From assembly GCA_047615875.1 (NCBI GenBank), contig JBLHGU010000078.1:1-22184 (forward strand): a DNA stretch of 22,184 nucleotides, written 5' to 3'. The position numbers were made by a program, and so were the translations under genes. Positions 1-7,481 of the stretch are shown here, piece by piece. The DNA comes from JBLHGU01 sp047615875 (GTDB taxonomy: Bacteria; Pseudomonadota; Gammaproteobacteria; Arenicellales; CAJQKF01). The notes under the pieces were generated by a model. That model did no database searches. It worked only from the letters and a program-made list of their open reading frames with translations, and was not told the DNA's origin. Each line of letters opens with the position of its first letter. Positions within the stretch are counted from its first letter, which is position 1.

Positions 1-322
1 GGGGAACTGCATGGAAAATGCGGTGCTGGAAATAAATCGCTAAATCTAGCAGAAAAAATGCTGCGATCAGTCCCGCTGTAGTATCAGTAAGCCAGATGTT
101 AAATAGCCCATAACCATTGACCTGGGCAAAGAAAGCTGCCCCGACCGCCCCTGCAGGTAGCAGAACCCTTACTGTTACAACGTCAATAACAACGATAGAG
201 AGGTTACTTGCCCAGCGTTTTCGAGAGATATCGTTGCGCCGGGGTAGTAGCTTCTCTAGCAGGATAATAACAACCAGCAAAGATAGGAAAATTCCCAGTC
301 TAAGAGTCGCCTCAGACTCCAT
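1..322 (-). CDS. Sterol desaturase / fatty acid hydroxylase family protein, N-terminal part
   Basis: This is a partial gene: its start is at 322 and it runs off the left edge, leaving 107 residues. The visible part has a hydrophobic helix at about residues 8-24, a basic LLPRRN segment, further hydrophobic stretches at about 43-66 and 82-97, and ends with H100-R-I-F-H104. This HxxxH is the first histidine box of the family, and LDLAIYFQHRIFH is very typical of it. Family members are di-iron integral membrane enzymes that hydroxylate or desaturate lipids. The ATG follows the TAA of the upstream secreted-protein gene with no intervening base, so the two are probably translationally coupled. The remaining histidine boxes lie outside the window, so substrate cannot be judged. 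Confidence 0.75.
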   Translation of the reverse strand, partial: MESEATLRLGIFLSLLVVIILLEKLLPRRNDISRKRWASNLSIVVIDVVTVRVLLPAGAVGAAFFAQVNGYGLFNIWLTDTTAGLIAAFFLLDLAIYFQHRIFHAVP

Positions 323-1840
323 TTATGGAACGACAATGATGGACGAAAATGCTGTATTACTGTCAGATGTGCCATCGTTTACTGAGATAGAAATTGATCG
401 AGTAATTTCACTAGCACTGTCTGAGTCGAAAGACACAGTTTGCAGAGCCGTTTCATAGTCGTCGGTAGTTGCTGATCCGCTGAAACTAACAGTGGTAGCC
501 GATGCAGCGACTGTGATGCCTACGGGCACCGATCCCTCATCAACTAAAAGCGTATCTTCATTGTTGTTACTGTTTAGCAAGACTGTGGCACTTTCCATAT
601 TGTCAGCATTTGCATCTGCAATACTTATATCGCTATCTACCACACTGACCTCTGTACCTACACTTATGTCGAAGGTTGTGGAAAAGTTATTGCCTCCTGT
701 CGTGCTGTCATCATTGTCCAGATCCAGGGTTGGGGCTGAATTAGAACCGTCAGTGCTAGCAGTTCCGTCGGTTGGCAGAGTACCATCATCTACACTGGTC
801 TCAGTTTCAACAGTTTCGATGCTGCAGCCGTTGTGTTCCAGGACGATTAGATTTGCCTCGCTATCATTGGCTGTTTCTGTATCTGTAGTTTCACCATCAG
901 TAGTCGCTTCGGGATTATTGGTTATCTGAAATTTCAAAAAATCAGAGTTAACATGAAATCCGTCATTAGCAAAAAGTGTAGCGTTATATTCTCCGTCGCT
1001 CAGATCCGCCAGACAGGGAAATTGCCCTTTGCGGATCTGCGCCTCGCCATCGATTTGCCAACTAAAGGTTAATGGTACCGGCCCGCTATCGGGATCGAAG
1101 GAGTGCGATGCATCTAGTCGTGCAACGCCACTGCGGGTCTCAGAAAGCGCTGCAACGGCGGCAGGTTTGCTGGTGAAAATCTGACCCTCTCCTTTATCAA
1201 ATTTAATTACTTCATCGATTAACGTGAAAGGTCGAGACCGACCGGTAGCGGTGTTCTGGCGAAATTGAATCTTGATTTCCTGATCGAGAAACTTACGTGT
1301 ATCTATATAGTGTGCATAAAAAGTGCCGTCCCGTGGTTCACTGGGACAGCCCTTGTGTAATCGAACCACACTGGTATTGAACTTATGCATGGTCAAATCT
1401 TCGCCAAGATTATTCAAGAGACGAACTTCAAAATCCACGGCTGGGTGAACTCTAACTCCGTCAAGAACGCCAGTCAGGCTCAGAAATACAATGGCGTCGC
1501 CAGCAGTAAAAGGATCCGATGTGAGAATTCCCACGGAACTGCGTTTTTTACTTGGACCTGATCGCAAAATGGCCGCATGATTTCCAATCAGAGTCAGGTG
1601 AGTGGTGTCTTCATCAGAAAAACATTGGCCGGCTGTAACCAGATCAGAAATTCCATCCTTACGTTCTCCCGCACTCCACCCGATAAGGGATCCGGTCTCA
1701 AAATCCCCATTTGGGATTAAATCAGCGGCGTAGGTAATTGGCAGTGCTACGAGATTCAGCAGGCTGGCTGAAAGAATCGCCCGAACCAGATGGACTGGTT
1801 GTTTACGAAAAGCGGTGGCGCACAATTTCTGAAACTCCAT
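323..1840 (-). CDS. Secreted protein with CBM-like N-terminus and cadherin/VCBS-type C-terminal repeat
   Basis: The protein has 505 residues. A long signal peptide has a basic start, a hydrophobic core at about 21-35 and likely cleavage after YAA39. The mature start LIPNGDFETGSLIGW resembles the opening of CBM4/9-like or PEP-CTERM-associated lectin-type domains. A PKD-like stretch lies at about 235-300 (DASHSFDPDSG, then FSWQIDG). A low-complexity Thr/Asp/Glu linker follows at about 312-370. From about 370 to the end there is one repeat of the kind found in large calcium-binding adhesins: a SAPTLDLDNDDS start, a Ser/Thr/Asp-rich middle, then SVNDGTSDSNTAFSS. No membrane anchor or sorting motif is visible at the C-terminus. 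The role is probably surface or extracellular binding. The name of the N-terminal fold is uncertain, the repeat call is good. Confidence 0.8.
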   Translation of the reverse strand: MEFQKLCATAFRKQPVHLVRAILSASLLNLVALPITYAADLIPNGDFETGSLIGWSAGERKDGISDLVTAGQCFSDEDTTHLTLIGNHAAILRSGPSKKRSSVGILTSDPFTAGDAIVFLSLTGVLDGVRVHPAVDFEVRLLNNLGEDLTMHKFNTSVVRLHKGCPSEPRDGTFYAHYIDTRKFLDQEIKIQFRQNTATGRSRPFTLIDEVIKFDKGEGQIFTSKPAAVAALSETRSGVARLDASHSFDPDSGPVPLTFSWQIDGEAQIRKGQFPCLADLSDGEYNATLFANDGFHVNSDFLKFQITNNPEATTDGETTDTETANDSEANLIVLEHNGCSIETVETETSVDDGTLPTDGTASTDGSNSAPTLDLDNDDSTTGGNNFSTTFDISVGTEVSVVDSDISIADANADNMESATVLLNSNNNEDTLLVDEGSVPVGITVAASATTVSFSGSATTDDYETALQTVSFDSDSASEITRSISISVNDGTSDSNTAFSSIIVVP

Positions 1841-1890
1841 GTTTTACCTGAGTGAGAATGAACAATACGAAAGTTTAACTAAATTCCATC

Positions 1891-1905
1891 TATTGCACAG
1901 CAATA
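1891..1905. repeat. Small perfect inverted repeat between divergent genes
   Basis: TATTGC and GCAATA are separated by ACA in the gap between the minus-strand secreted-protein gene and the plus-strand CDF gene. It could be an operator or hairpin. A lone TATACT at 1976-1981, about 35 bases before the CDF start, could be a -10 box, but no convincing -35 accompanies it. Nothing else is evident in this 176-base gap. Confidence 0.25.
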
Positions 1906-2016
1906 TGGCGGCAATTTAAGACTTGATGCGACGGAATAGGCTATTTTCCGGATAGCTGGTATCTGGAGTATCTACTATACTTCGGTCCTCTTCAGATCAA
2001 CCACATTTTTTCATCT

Positions 2017-3126
2017 ATGGCATCGGGTTCCAAAGGCGCAGTCTTATTGGCGATCACGGGTAACACCATCGTCACAATCCTCAAGTTCGGCGCTGCTCAA
2101 CTGACTTTCTCTGCCTCAATGATGAATGAAGCAGTGCATAGCCTGATGGATACGGTAAATCAGATTTTTCTCTTTATGGGATTGCAGCAGGGTGGTAAAC
2201 CGGCTGATCAGACCTATGCATTCGGTCACGGCCAGAAAAAGTATCTGTGGAATTTATGGAGTGCGATAGGTCTGTTTTCTATAGGCTCAGGATTAGGTCT
2301 CTCCCACGCCTGGCACAGTTACCATGCCCTGGGTGATTCTGTATTGCCGTCGAAGATATCAATTATTGGCTATTCAGTTGATCCTATCTGGGTATCAGCG
2401 ATTGTTTTGTTAGTGGCATTAGTCATTGAAGCCTATGTCTTGTTAGTTGCTGCCCGTGAAGTATTGTCGCGTATGCATGCCGAAGGCGAGCAAGATCTAC
2501 TGGAGTATATGAAACAGGCTGACGACCCGACTCTGTTAGCTGTGCTTCTGGAAGACTCTGTTGCTGTGCTAGGTGTAATTCTCGCCGCCATTGGAATTGG
2601 CATGAGTAGGCTAACGGGTAACGCTATCTGGGATATCGGTTTTTCTGTTGTCATTGCCTTGTTGCTCGCCATTGTCGCCATAATTCTCGGTTGGATTAAC
2701 ATGCGTTATCTGACAGCAATTCGTGATAAGGAAGCCGAGATGGTTTTTCGTGACGTGGTAAAATCTCACGCTGAGATAGAACGGTTCCATGATTTGCGTT
2801 CCCTTGTTGTAGACGAAAATCATACTGTACTGGTCGCGGAAATCGAGATCCGGGAAGAAGTGCTGATGAGCGCAGTGCGTATCCGAGTGACAGAAATTGA
2901 AGCTGCATACCTTGATGTATTGCCAGGTAATCGCAGGTATGACACTGAAGTTTTAAACTATGTGCATAGCCGCAGCATGGTTCAGGCAACCCTGGAACAA
3001 ACTGAGCGTCTGATTGATGAACTAGAAGTCGAGATTAGATCTCGATGTCCTCAGGTTGTTCATTGCACGATAGAGGTTCAGGGCCTGGCGCCTTCTTTGG
3101 AATTTGGTGCGCCCGTTACGTCTTAA
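2017..3126 (+). CDS. Cation diffusion facilitator (CDF) family transporter, SLC30A9-like
   Basis: A 369-residue membrane protein that should exchange divalent metal ions for protons across the inner membrane. TM1-TM2 carry the typical family text ending NEAVHSLMDTVNQ, with the H41xxxD45 metal motif. The loop GKPADQTYAFGHGQKKY (about 60-76) is characteristic of the branch related to mitochondrial SLC30A9. Further membrane segments are at about 82-95, 123-145, 172-196 and 205-227, and a soluble C-terminal domain fills the remainder. In TM5 the usual HxxxD is reduced to VLLED180, so the histidine is absent. This matches my memory of the SLC30A9-like branch rather than pointing to damage. The ATG has no good Shine-Dalgarno sequence. 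The family call is firm and the metal is unknown. Confidence 0.88.
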   Translation: MASGSKGAVLLAITGNTIVTILKFGAAQLTFSASMMNEAVHSLMDTVNQIFLFMGLQQGGKPADQTYAFGHGQKKYLWNLWSAIGLFSIGSGLGLSHAWHSYHALGDSVLPSKISIIGYSVDPIWVSAIVLLVALVIEAYVLLVAAREVLSRMHAEGEQDLLEYMKQADDPTLLAVLLEDSVAVLGVILAAIGIGMSRLTGNAIWDIGFSVVIALLLAIVAIILGWINMRYLTAIRDKEAEMVFRDVVKSHAEIERFHDLRSLVVDENHTVLVAEIEIREEVLMSAVRIRVTEIEAAYLDVLPGNRRYDTEVLNYVHSRSMVQATLEQTERLIDELEVEIRSRCPQVVHCTIEVQGLAPSLEFGAPVTS

Positions 3127-3142
3127 ATAAATAATTCTTGAT

Positions 3143-3190
3143 TGATATTTGGCGATAATCTTCGGATTCGAAATGAATTGCCAAATATCA
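3143..3190. repeat. Long inverted repeat between CDF and FKBP genes
   Basis: TGATATTTGGC (3143-3153) is perfectly complementary to GCCAAATATCA (3180-3190) across a 26-base loop. It starts 17 bases after the CDF stop codon and ends about 90 bases before the FKBP start. No T-run follows on the plus strand, so a factor-independent terminator is not clear. An mRNA 3' stabilising hairpin or a bipartite operator are alternatives. Confidence 0.4.
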
Positions 3191-3267
3191 GTTGAAGATT
3201 GCAAGTTGGAGAACGAGACGGTGGGTCATTTCTCCTGTTTATATTTTCTTACTACCCGCCACAATTC

Positions 3268-3272
3268 AGGAG
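3268..3272 (+). promoter_or_regulatory. Shine-Dalgarno of the FKBP gene
   Basis: AGGAG lies 7 bases before the ATG at 3280. It selects this start over the longer reading frame opening at 3199, whose extra 27 residues would precede and bury a normal signal peptide. Confidence 0.7.
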
Positions 3273-3279
3273 ATTTTTA

Positions 3280-3990
3280 ATGTCCATCCGATTACGCCAG
3301 GTTTTGGTGGGAAGTTGTTTGCTTACACTGGTGTCGGCTCCTTTTGCCGATGAGATGAAGCTTGAAAGTGATGAGCAAAAGTTTAGTTATTCTATGGGGT
3401 TTGCTATTGGTTCCCAAATTTTAGGACAGTTTGGTGGTGCAGATGCCAGTTTAGATGTTGTGGCGCGAGCGATTAGCGACGCACTTTTGGGCGCGACGCC
3501 ACTGTTGAGTCAGGATGAGGTTTCAACCATTCTTCAAGCCGAGCAGGAAAAAGTAAAGGTTAAAGAAGAAGCAGCTGCAGCTGATGCAAAAGCCAAAGGT
3601 GCGAATGCCCTGGCTTTGGGTGAGGCATTCCTGGCTGAAAATGGTAAAAAAGACGGGGTGATTACCACCGACAGCGGATTGCAGTATATGGTGCTCACAG
3701 CAGGCGAAGGTGTTTCGCCAAGTACCAGTGACACCGTCGTAGTTGACTACGCCGGAACGTTATTGGATGGAACAGAGTTTGATAGTTCCATCAAACGTGG
3801 TACTCCAGCGACCTTTTCTCTGGGTGGTATAATTCCGGGATGGCAGGAAGCACTTCAATTGATGAATAAAGGTGCGAAATGGAAGGTATTTATACCATCT
3901 ACACTGGCCTATGGAGCTAATGGGGCAGGTGGTCTGATCGGTCCTAATGAGACTTTGATTTTCGAAATCGAATTGATCGAGATCAAATAA
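3280..3990 (+). CDS. FKBP-type peptidyl-prolyl cis-trans isomerase, Mip/FkpA-like, exported
   Basis: From the ATG at 3280 the protein has 236 residues. It opens with a Sec signal peptide (basic MSIRLRQ, hydrophobic core, APFA/D cleavage at about residue 23). An FKBP N-terminal dimerisation domain at about 25-125 carries the typical QKFSYSMGFAIGSQI and a long Ala/Lys/Glu-rich helix. The FKBP catalytic domain at about 140-236 shows VVVDYAGTLLDGTEFDSS, GGIIPGWQEAL, the P-S-T-L-A-Y-G motif and a final LIFEIELIEI. This matches the V-shaped homodimeric periplasmic or outer-membrane folding helpers FkpA, FklB and Mip in layout and length. No lipobox Cys is present, so it is predicted to be soluble in the periplasm. 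A DMT gene begins just downstream. Confidence 0.92.
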   Translation: MSIRLRQVLVGSCLLTLVSAPFADEMKLESDEQKFSYSMGFAIGSQILGQFGGADASLDVVARAISDALLGATPLLSQDEVSTILQAEQEKVKVKEEAAAADAKAKGANALALGEAFLAENGKKDGVITTDSGLQYMVLTAGEGVSPSTSDTVVVDYAGTLLDGTEFDSSIKRGTPATFSLGGIIPGWQEALQLMNKGAKWKVFIPSTLAYGANGAGGLIGPNETLIFEIELIEIK

Positions 3991-4020
3991 ATTCTGTCTC
4001 AAACCGGTCTAATATTTTTA

Positions 4021-4848
4021 GTGTTACTGGCGGCATGCTTACATGCCGCCTGGAACGCACTGGTTAAAGCCGGCGGAGACCGGTTAGTTGTTCTCGCCTG
4101 TGTTAATTTCACCGGAGTAATAGTCGGGGCGATTGGTGTCATCCTGTTACCTCTGCCCGCGCCAGAGGCATGGCCCTATTTGATCGCGTCGGCGATTTTT
4201 CATACGGGCTATTACTTTTACCTGCTGAATGCCTATAGTAAGGGGGACCTCGTTCAGGTATATCCTCTTGCCCGCGGCAGTGCGCCTTTACTTATCACAT
4301 TCGGTGGCTATCTGTTTGCTGGTGAGAATATGGGTAGTCTGGCAGTTTGTGGAATACTCTTAGCTTCCTTTGGTATTGTAAGTTTGTCATTCGAAAGAGG
4401 CTGGCCGTTTGGAAAAGGCAACCATGCCGTATCGGCCGCTCTCATCACCAGTTTGTGGATTGCAGCTTATTCGGTAACTGATGGTCTAGGTGGCCGTCTG
4501 GCGGGAAATGTACTCAGCTACATCAGTTGGCTAGCATTCATAGACGGTTGGCCAATTATTCTGTACACCTTGTATCGACGTGGCGCAACGCTACCACGCT
4601 ATTTTGCCAGTCACTGGCGGTACTGCATGACAGGGGGTGTGTTTTCGCTACTGGCTTATGGCTTGATCATATACGCAATGACTATGGGGGCGATGGGTAT
4701 GATCTCCGCACTACGAGAAACCAGTGTAATCATTGCCGCGTTAATAGGTGTAATTATCCTCAAAGAACGCTTTACCCTGATTAGGGTGGCGTCAGTGCTG
4801 ATGGTGGCCGCCGGAGTGATTTTGATGCATGCAACCGCCACAGCCTGA
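4021..4848 (+). CDS. EamA/DMT-family transporter
   Basis: A 275-residue protein of about ten hydrophobic helices made of two EamA repeats (about 1-118 and 132-272). The N-terminal AACLHAAWNALVKAGGDR is typical of the branch often labelled EamA family or phosphonate-utilisation associated. The start is uncertain. GTG at 4021 lacks a Shine-Dalgarno sequence and leaves TM1 short. The frame stays open back to 3991, directly after the FKBP stop, but offers only CTG or ATT there. It lies 84 bases before suyA on the same strand, so import of sulfolactate or export of a product such as sulfite is a reasonable guess. Neither is shown by sequence. Confidence 0.85.
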   Translation: MLLAACLHAAWNALVKAGGDRLVVLACVNFTGVIVGAIGVILLPLPAPEAWPYLIASAIFHTGYYFYLLNAYSKGDLVQVYPLARGSAPLLITFGGYLFAGENMGSLAVCGILLASFGIVSLSFERGWPFGKGNHAVSAALITSLWIAAYSVTDGLGGRLAGNVLSYISWLAFIDGWPIILYTLYRRGATLPRYFASHWRYCMTGGVFSLLAYGLIIYAMTMGAMGMISALRETSVIIAALIGVIILKERFTLIRVASVLMVAAGVILMHATATA

Positions 4849-4932
4849 GGTCGAAGACTGTGGAGATTGTAGGAATGCTCTAGTATAGTCCCGCTTCGGC
4901 AATTGGCCGCCAAACCACAGGTGGAAAAGAAT

Positions 4933-5214
4933 ATGATTCATTTTGTAGTACACGACGAAGGCGATTCTGTCGGAGTTATTGTAGTAGAAGGCGTTAGCAC
5001 AGGAGACGAATTGACTGGATGGGTAATGGACCAGGACAAAGAGATTACCTTTAAGTCTGCCAGCGATATTCCCATTGGTCACAAACTGGCAATTACTGAA
5101 CTCGCTGACGGCGATACAGTTATAAAGTATGGCGTTGATATCGGTCGTGTTGTCGCCGACATCGCGTTGGGCGAGCACGCCCACGTACACAATATAAAGA
5201 CCAAACGCTGGTAA
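4933..5214 (+). CDS. suyA: (2R)-3-sulfolactate sulfo-lyase, small subunit (UxaA family, SAF domain)
   Basis: I choose the ATG at 4933, preceded by GGAAAAG, over a TTG frame opening at 4903. The result is 93 residues, the usual SuyA size. It is a single SAF-type domain as found at the N-terminus of altronate and galactarate dehydratases, with VHDEGDSVGVIVVEG near the start, IPIGHKLAI at about 46-54, the DTVIKYG turn at 61-67 and ALGEHAHVHN at 78-87. SuyA pairs with SuyB to eliminate sulfite from 3-sulfolactate, giving pyruvate. SuyB follows 26 bases downstream. On its own this small domain could belong to another UxaA-type dehydratase, so the specific name rests on the SuyB match. Confidence 0.83.
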   Translation: MIHFVVHDEGDSVGVIVVEGVSTGDELTGWVMDQDKEITFKSASDIPIGHKLAITELADGDTVIKYGVDIGRVVADIALGEHAHVHNIKTKRW

Positions 5215-5240
5215 CCCTGGCAGCGAGAACGGAGAGAAAT

Positions 5241-6416
5241 ATGTCTATTGATTTAAGTACGGCCAGCTTTCATGGCTACCGGCGCGAAAATAACCGTGTG
5301 GGTGTTCGCAATCATGTAATTATTCTGCCGGTTGATGATCTGTCTAATGCAGTTTGTGAATCTGTTGCGAATAATATCAAAGGCACCATGGCGATACCGC
5401 ATCCCTATGGACGTCTACAGTTTGGTGCGGATCTGGACCTGCATTTTCGAACTCTAATTGGCACTGGTTCTAACCCCAATGTTGCCGCTGTTGTAGTAGT
5501 AGGTATTGAAGATGGCTGGACCAAACGTATTGTTGATGGAATTGCTGCTACTGGCAAGCCGGTTACCGGCTTTGGTATCGAATTACATGGCGATATCGAA
5601 ACAACCAAGCTTGTCTCTCAGGTAGCAAAAGAATATGTGCATTGGGCTTCCGAAAAACAACGTGAAGAAGCGCCTTTGTCTGATCTATGGGTTTCTACCA
5701 AATGCGGAGAGTCTGATACCACCTCTGGATGTGGTGCCAATCCAACCGTAGGTAATGCATTCGATAAAATGTATGACGAGAAGGTCACCTTATTATTCGG
5801 TGAGACTTCCGAAGTTACCGGTGGTGAACATTTGATCGCAGCGCGTTGTCGAAATGACGAAGTGCGTGAGCGTTTTATGTTTATGTTTAATCGCTATCAG
5901 GACATGATTAATCGTCATAAGACTGATGATCTGTCCGAATCTCAACCAACCAAAGGTAACATCGCTGGTGGCTTGACCACTATCGAAGAGAAGGCCCTCG
6001 GCAACATTACCAAGATTGGTAAGAAGTGCCTGGTTGATGGCGTTCTGGATAAGGCGGAGGAACCTACAGGACCGGGTTTGTGGTTTATGGATTCTTCATC
6101 TGCTGCGGCTGAGATGGTGACACTATGTGCTGCGTCAGGCTATGTCGTGCATTTATTCCCTACCGGCCAAGGCAACATAATTGGCAATCCAATCATTCCA
6201 GTCATAAAAATCTGCGCTAACCCACGTACCGTACGAACCATGGGCGAGCACGTCGATGTGGATGTATCCGGAATGTTGCGCAAGGAAATGAGTCAAGATG
6301 AAGCTGGTGATGCGCTGCTGGAAATGATGCTGCGAACCTCTAATGGTCGTTTCACTGCTGCAGAAGCTTTGGGCCATCGGGAGTTTGTCTTAACCCGATT
6401 GTACGAAAGCGCCTGA
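5241..6416 (+). CDS. suyB: (2R)-3-sulfolactate sulfo-lyase, large subunit (UxaA family)
   Basis: A 391-residue cytoplasmic enzyme of the altronate/galactarate dehydratase C-terminal family, with a clear GGAGAG ribosome binding site. Segments I recognise from characterised SuyB proteins are ENNRVGVRNHVIILPVDDLS near the N-terminus, AIPHPYGRLQFGADLDLHFR, STKCGESDTTSGCGANPTVGN, SQPTKGNIAGGLTTIEEKALG, GPGLWFMDSSSAAAEMVT and the C-terminal ALGHREFVLTRLYES. The cysteines in the CGESDTTSGCG segment are typical metal or cluster-site candidates of this family. The reaction is (R)-3-sulfolactate to pyruvate plus sulfite. With suyA upstream and a ComC-type dehydrogenase downstream, the context agrees. 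No sulfite dehydrogenase or TauE-type sulfite exporter is in the window. Confidence 0.88.
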   Translation: MSIDLSTASFHGYRRENNRVGVRNHVIILPVDDLSNAVCESVANNIKGTMAIPHPYGRLQFGADLDLHFRTLIGTGSNPNVAAVVVVGIEDGWTKRIVDGIAATGKPVTGFGIELHGDIETTKLVSQVAKEYVHWASEKQREEAPLSDLWVSTKCGESDTTSGCGANPTVGNAFDKMYDEKVTLLFGETSEVTGGEHLIAARCRNDEVRERFMFMFNRYQDMINRHKTDDLSESQPTKGNIAGGLTTIEEKALGNITKIGKKCLVDGVLDKAEEPTGPGLWFMDSSSAAAEMVTLCAASGYVVHLFPTGQGNIIGNPIIPVIKICANPRTVRTMGEHVDVDVSGMLRKEMSQDEAGDALLEMMLRTSNGRFTAAEALGHREFVLTRLYESA

Positions 6417-6431
6417 TCCACGACTAAATAG

Positions 6432-6453
6432 GGAGGCTGCATTCGTAGCCTCC
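6432..6453 (+). terminator. Hairpin after suyB
   Basis: GGAGGCT and AGCCTCC form a 7-bp stem that can extend by a G-T and a C-G pair to an ATTC tetraloop. It sits 16 bases after the suyB stop and 20 bases before the comC start. There is no T-run, so it may be an intra-operon attenuator or processing/stability hairpin rather than a full terminator. Confidence 0.45.
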
Positions 6454-6472
6454 TCACTACTATCGTGCATTA

Positions 6473-7480
6473 ATGACCACTGTACAGCTAACCATCGACT
6501 CTGCCATTGATTTAGCGGTATCTGTGTTAATTCATGCCAACACTGCCAACGATGCAGCGTTGTCAGTTGCCAAAGCACTGGTCAATGCTGAAGTGGATGG
6601 GCAACGTGGCCATGGCTTATCCCGTCTGACCAGTTATGCCGCGCAAGCCCGAAGCGGTAAAGTTAATGGTCAGGCTATTGCCAGTGTCGACTCTCGCAAA
6701 TCCGCGGCCGTTCGCATCAATGCGCAATCCGGTTTTGCATTCCCGGCCTTTGATCTGGCCAGATCAGAGATTGCCTCGTTAGCTCCGATATGTGGCATTG
6801 CTTGTGCTGCCATTTACAACTCTCATCACTTTGGCCAGGCTGGTTATCATGTTGAACAGTTGGCCAGACAAGGGCTTGTGGCTATGGTGTTTGGTAATAG
6901 CCCCAAGGCCATTGCGCCATGGGGTGGCAACGCGGCCTTGTTTGGTACCAACCCGGTGGCATTCGCTGCACCAAGACAATTTGCTGCACCTTTAGTGATT
7001 GATCTCAGTCTGAGTAAAGTTGCGCGGGGCAAGATCATGGTTGCGGTGCAAAAAGGTCAGCCAATTGAGGAAGGCTGGGCTCTCGATGCAGCAGGACAAC
7101 CCACTACCAGTGCAGAGGATGCCTTACAAGGCACGATGCTGCCCATGGGCGATGCCAAAGGAGCCGCCTTAGTCATGATGGTGGAAATATTGGCAGCGGC
7201 TTTAACCGGCGCTAATTACGGCTTTGAAGCCAGTTCGTTTTTTGATGCTGAAGGTAACCCACCAGGCGTAGGGCAGATGATGATGGGTCTTGATCCCGAG
7301 TTTTTCTCTGCTGGTAGTTTTCCTCAACGCCTGGAATTGTTGGTGAACTCAGTTATTGCTCAGCCAGGAACACGCTTACCAGGCGATAGTCGATTGCAGG
7401 CCCGCAAGCTAGCTGAGAGTAATGGAATTCAAATTTCTACTGACCTGCACCGACAGTTGTGCGTTCTGATCGAATCCTAA
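6473..7480 (+). CDS. comC: Malate/L-lactate dehydrogenase family oxidoreductase, probable (R)-sulfolactate dehydrogenase
   Basis: A 335-residue NAD(P)-dependent dehydrogenase of the Ldh_2 family. The family signature is clear: AEVDGQRGHGLSRL near residue 40, NSHHFGQAGYHVEQLA with the catalytic-region histidines at about 116-117, NSPKAIAPWGG, LFGTNPVAFAAP, and a late GDAKGAALVMMVEIL. ComC of this family interconverts (R)-sulfolactate and sulfopyruvate. In known sulfolactate degraders it works with an (S)-specific SlcC dehydrogenase to racemise sulfolactate for SuyAB. SlcC is not in this window. Position right after suyAB supports the ComC reading. Without that context it would be only an Ldh-family protein. 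The ATG has no obvious Shine-Dalgarno sequence. Confidence 0.8.
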   Translation: MTTVQLTIDSAIDLAVSVLIHANTANDAALSVAKALVNAEVDGQRGHGLSRLTSYAAQARSGKVNGQAIASVDSRKSAAVRINAQSGFAFPAFDLARSEIASLAPICGIACAAIYNSHHFGQAGYHVEQLARQGLVAMVFGNSPKAIAPWGGNAALFGTNPVAFAAPRQFAAPLVIDLSLSKVARGKIMVAVQKGQPIEEGWALDAAGQPTTSAEDALQGTMLPMGDAKGAALVMMVEILAAALTGANYGFEASSFFDAEGNPPGVGQMMMGLDPEFFSAGSFPQRLELLVNSVIAQPGTRLPGDSRLQARKLAESNGIQISTDLHRQLCVLIES

Positions 7481-7481
7481 G

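Noticed and set aside
780..900. Repetitive Thr/Asp codons as a DNA repeat array
   Set aside because: They encode a low-complexity linker in the secreted protein; unit length is irregular and no CRISPR-like spacing exists.
492..929. Plus-strand open frame opposite the secreted-protein gene
   Set aside because: It mirrors the Thr/Asp-rich coding strand, giving a Ser/Val-rich product with no family features.
4867..4889. TTGTAG and TATAGT as a suyA promoter
   Set aside because: The spacing is only 11 bases, far below the usual 16-18.
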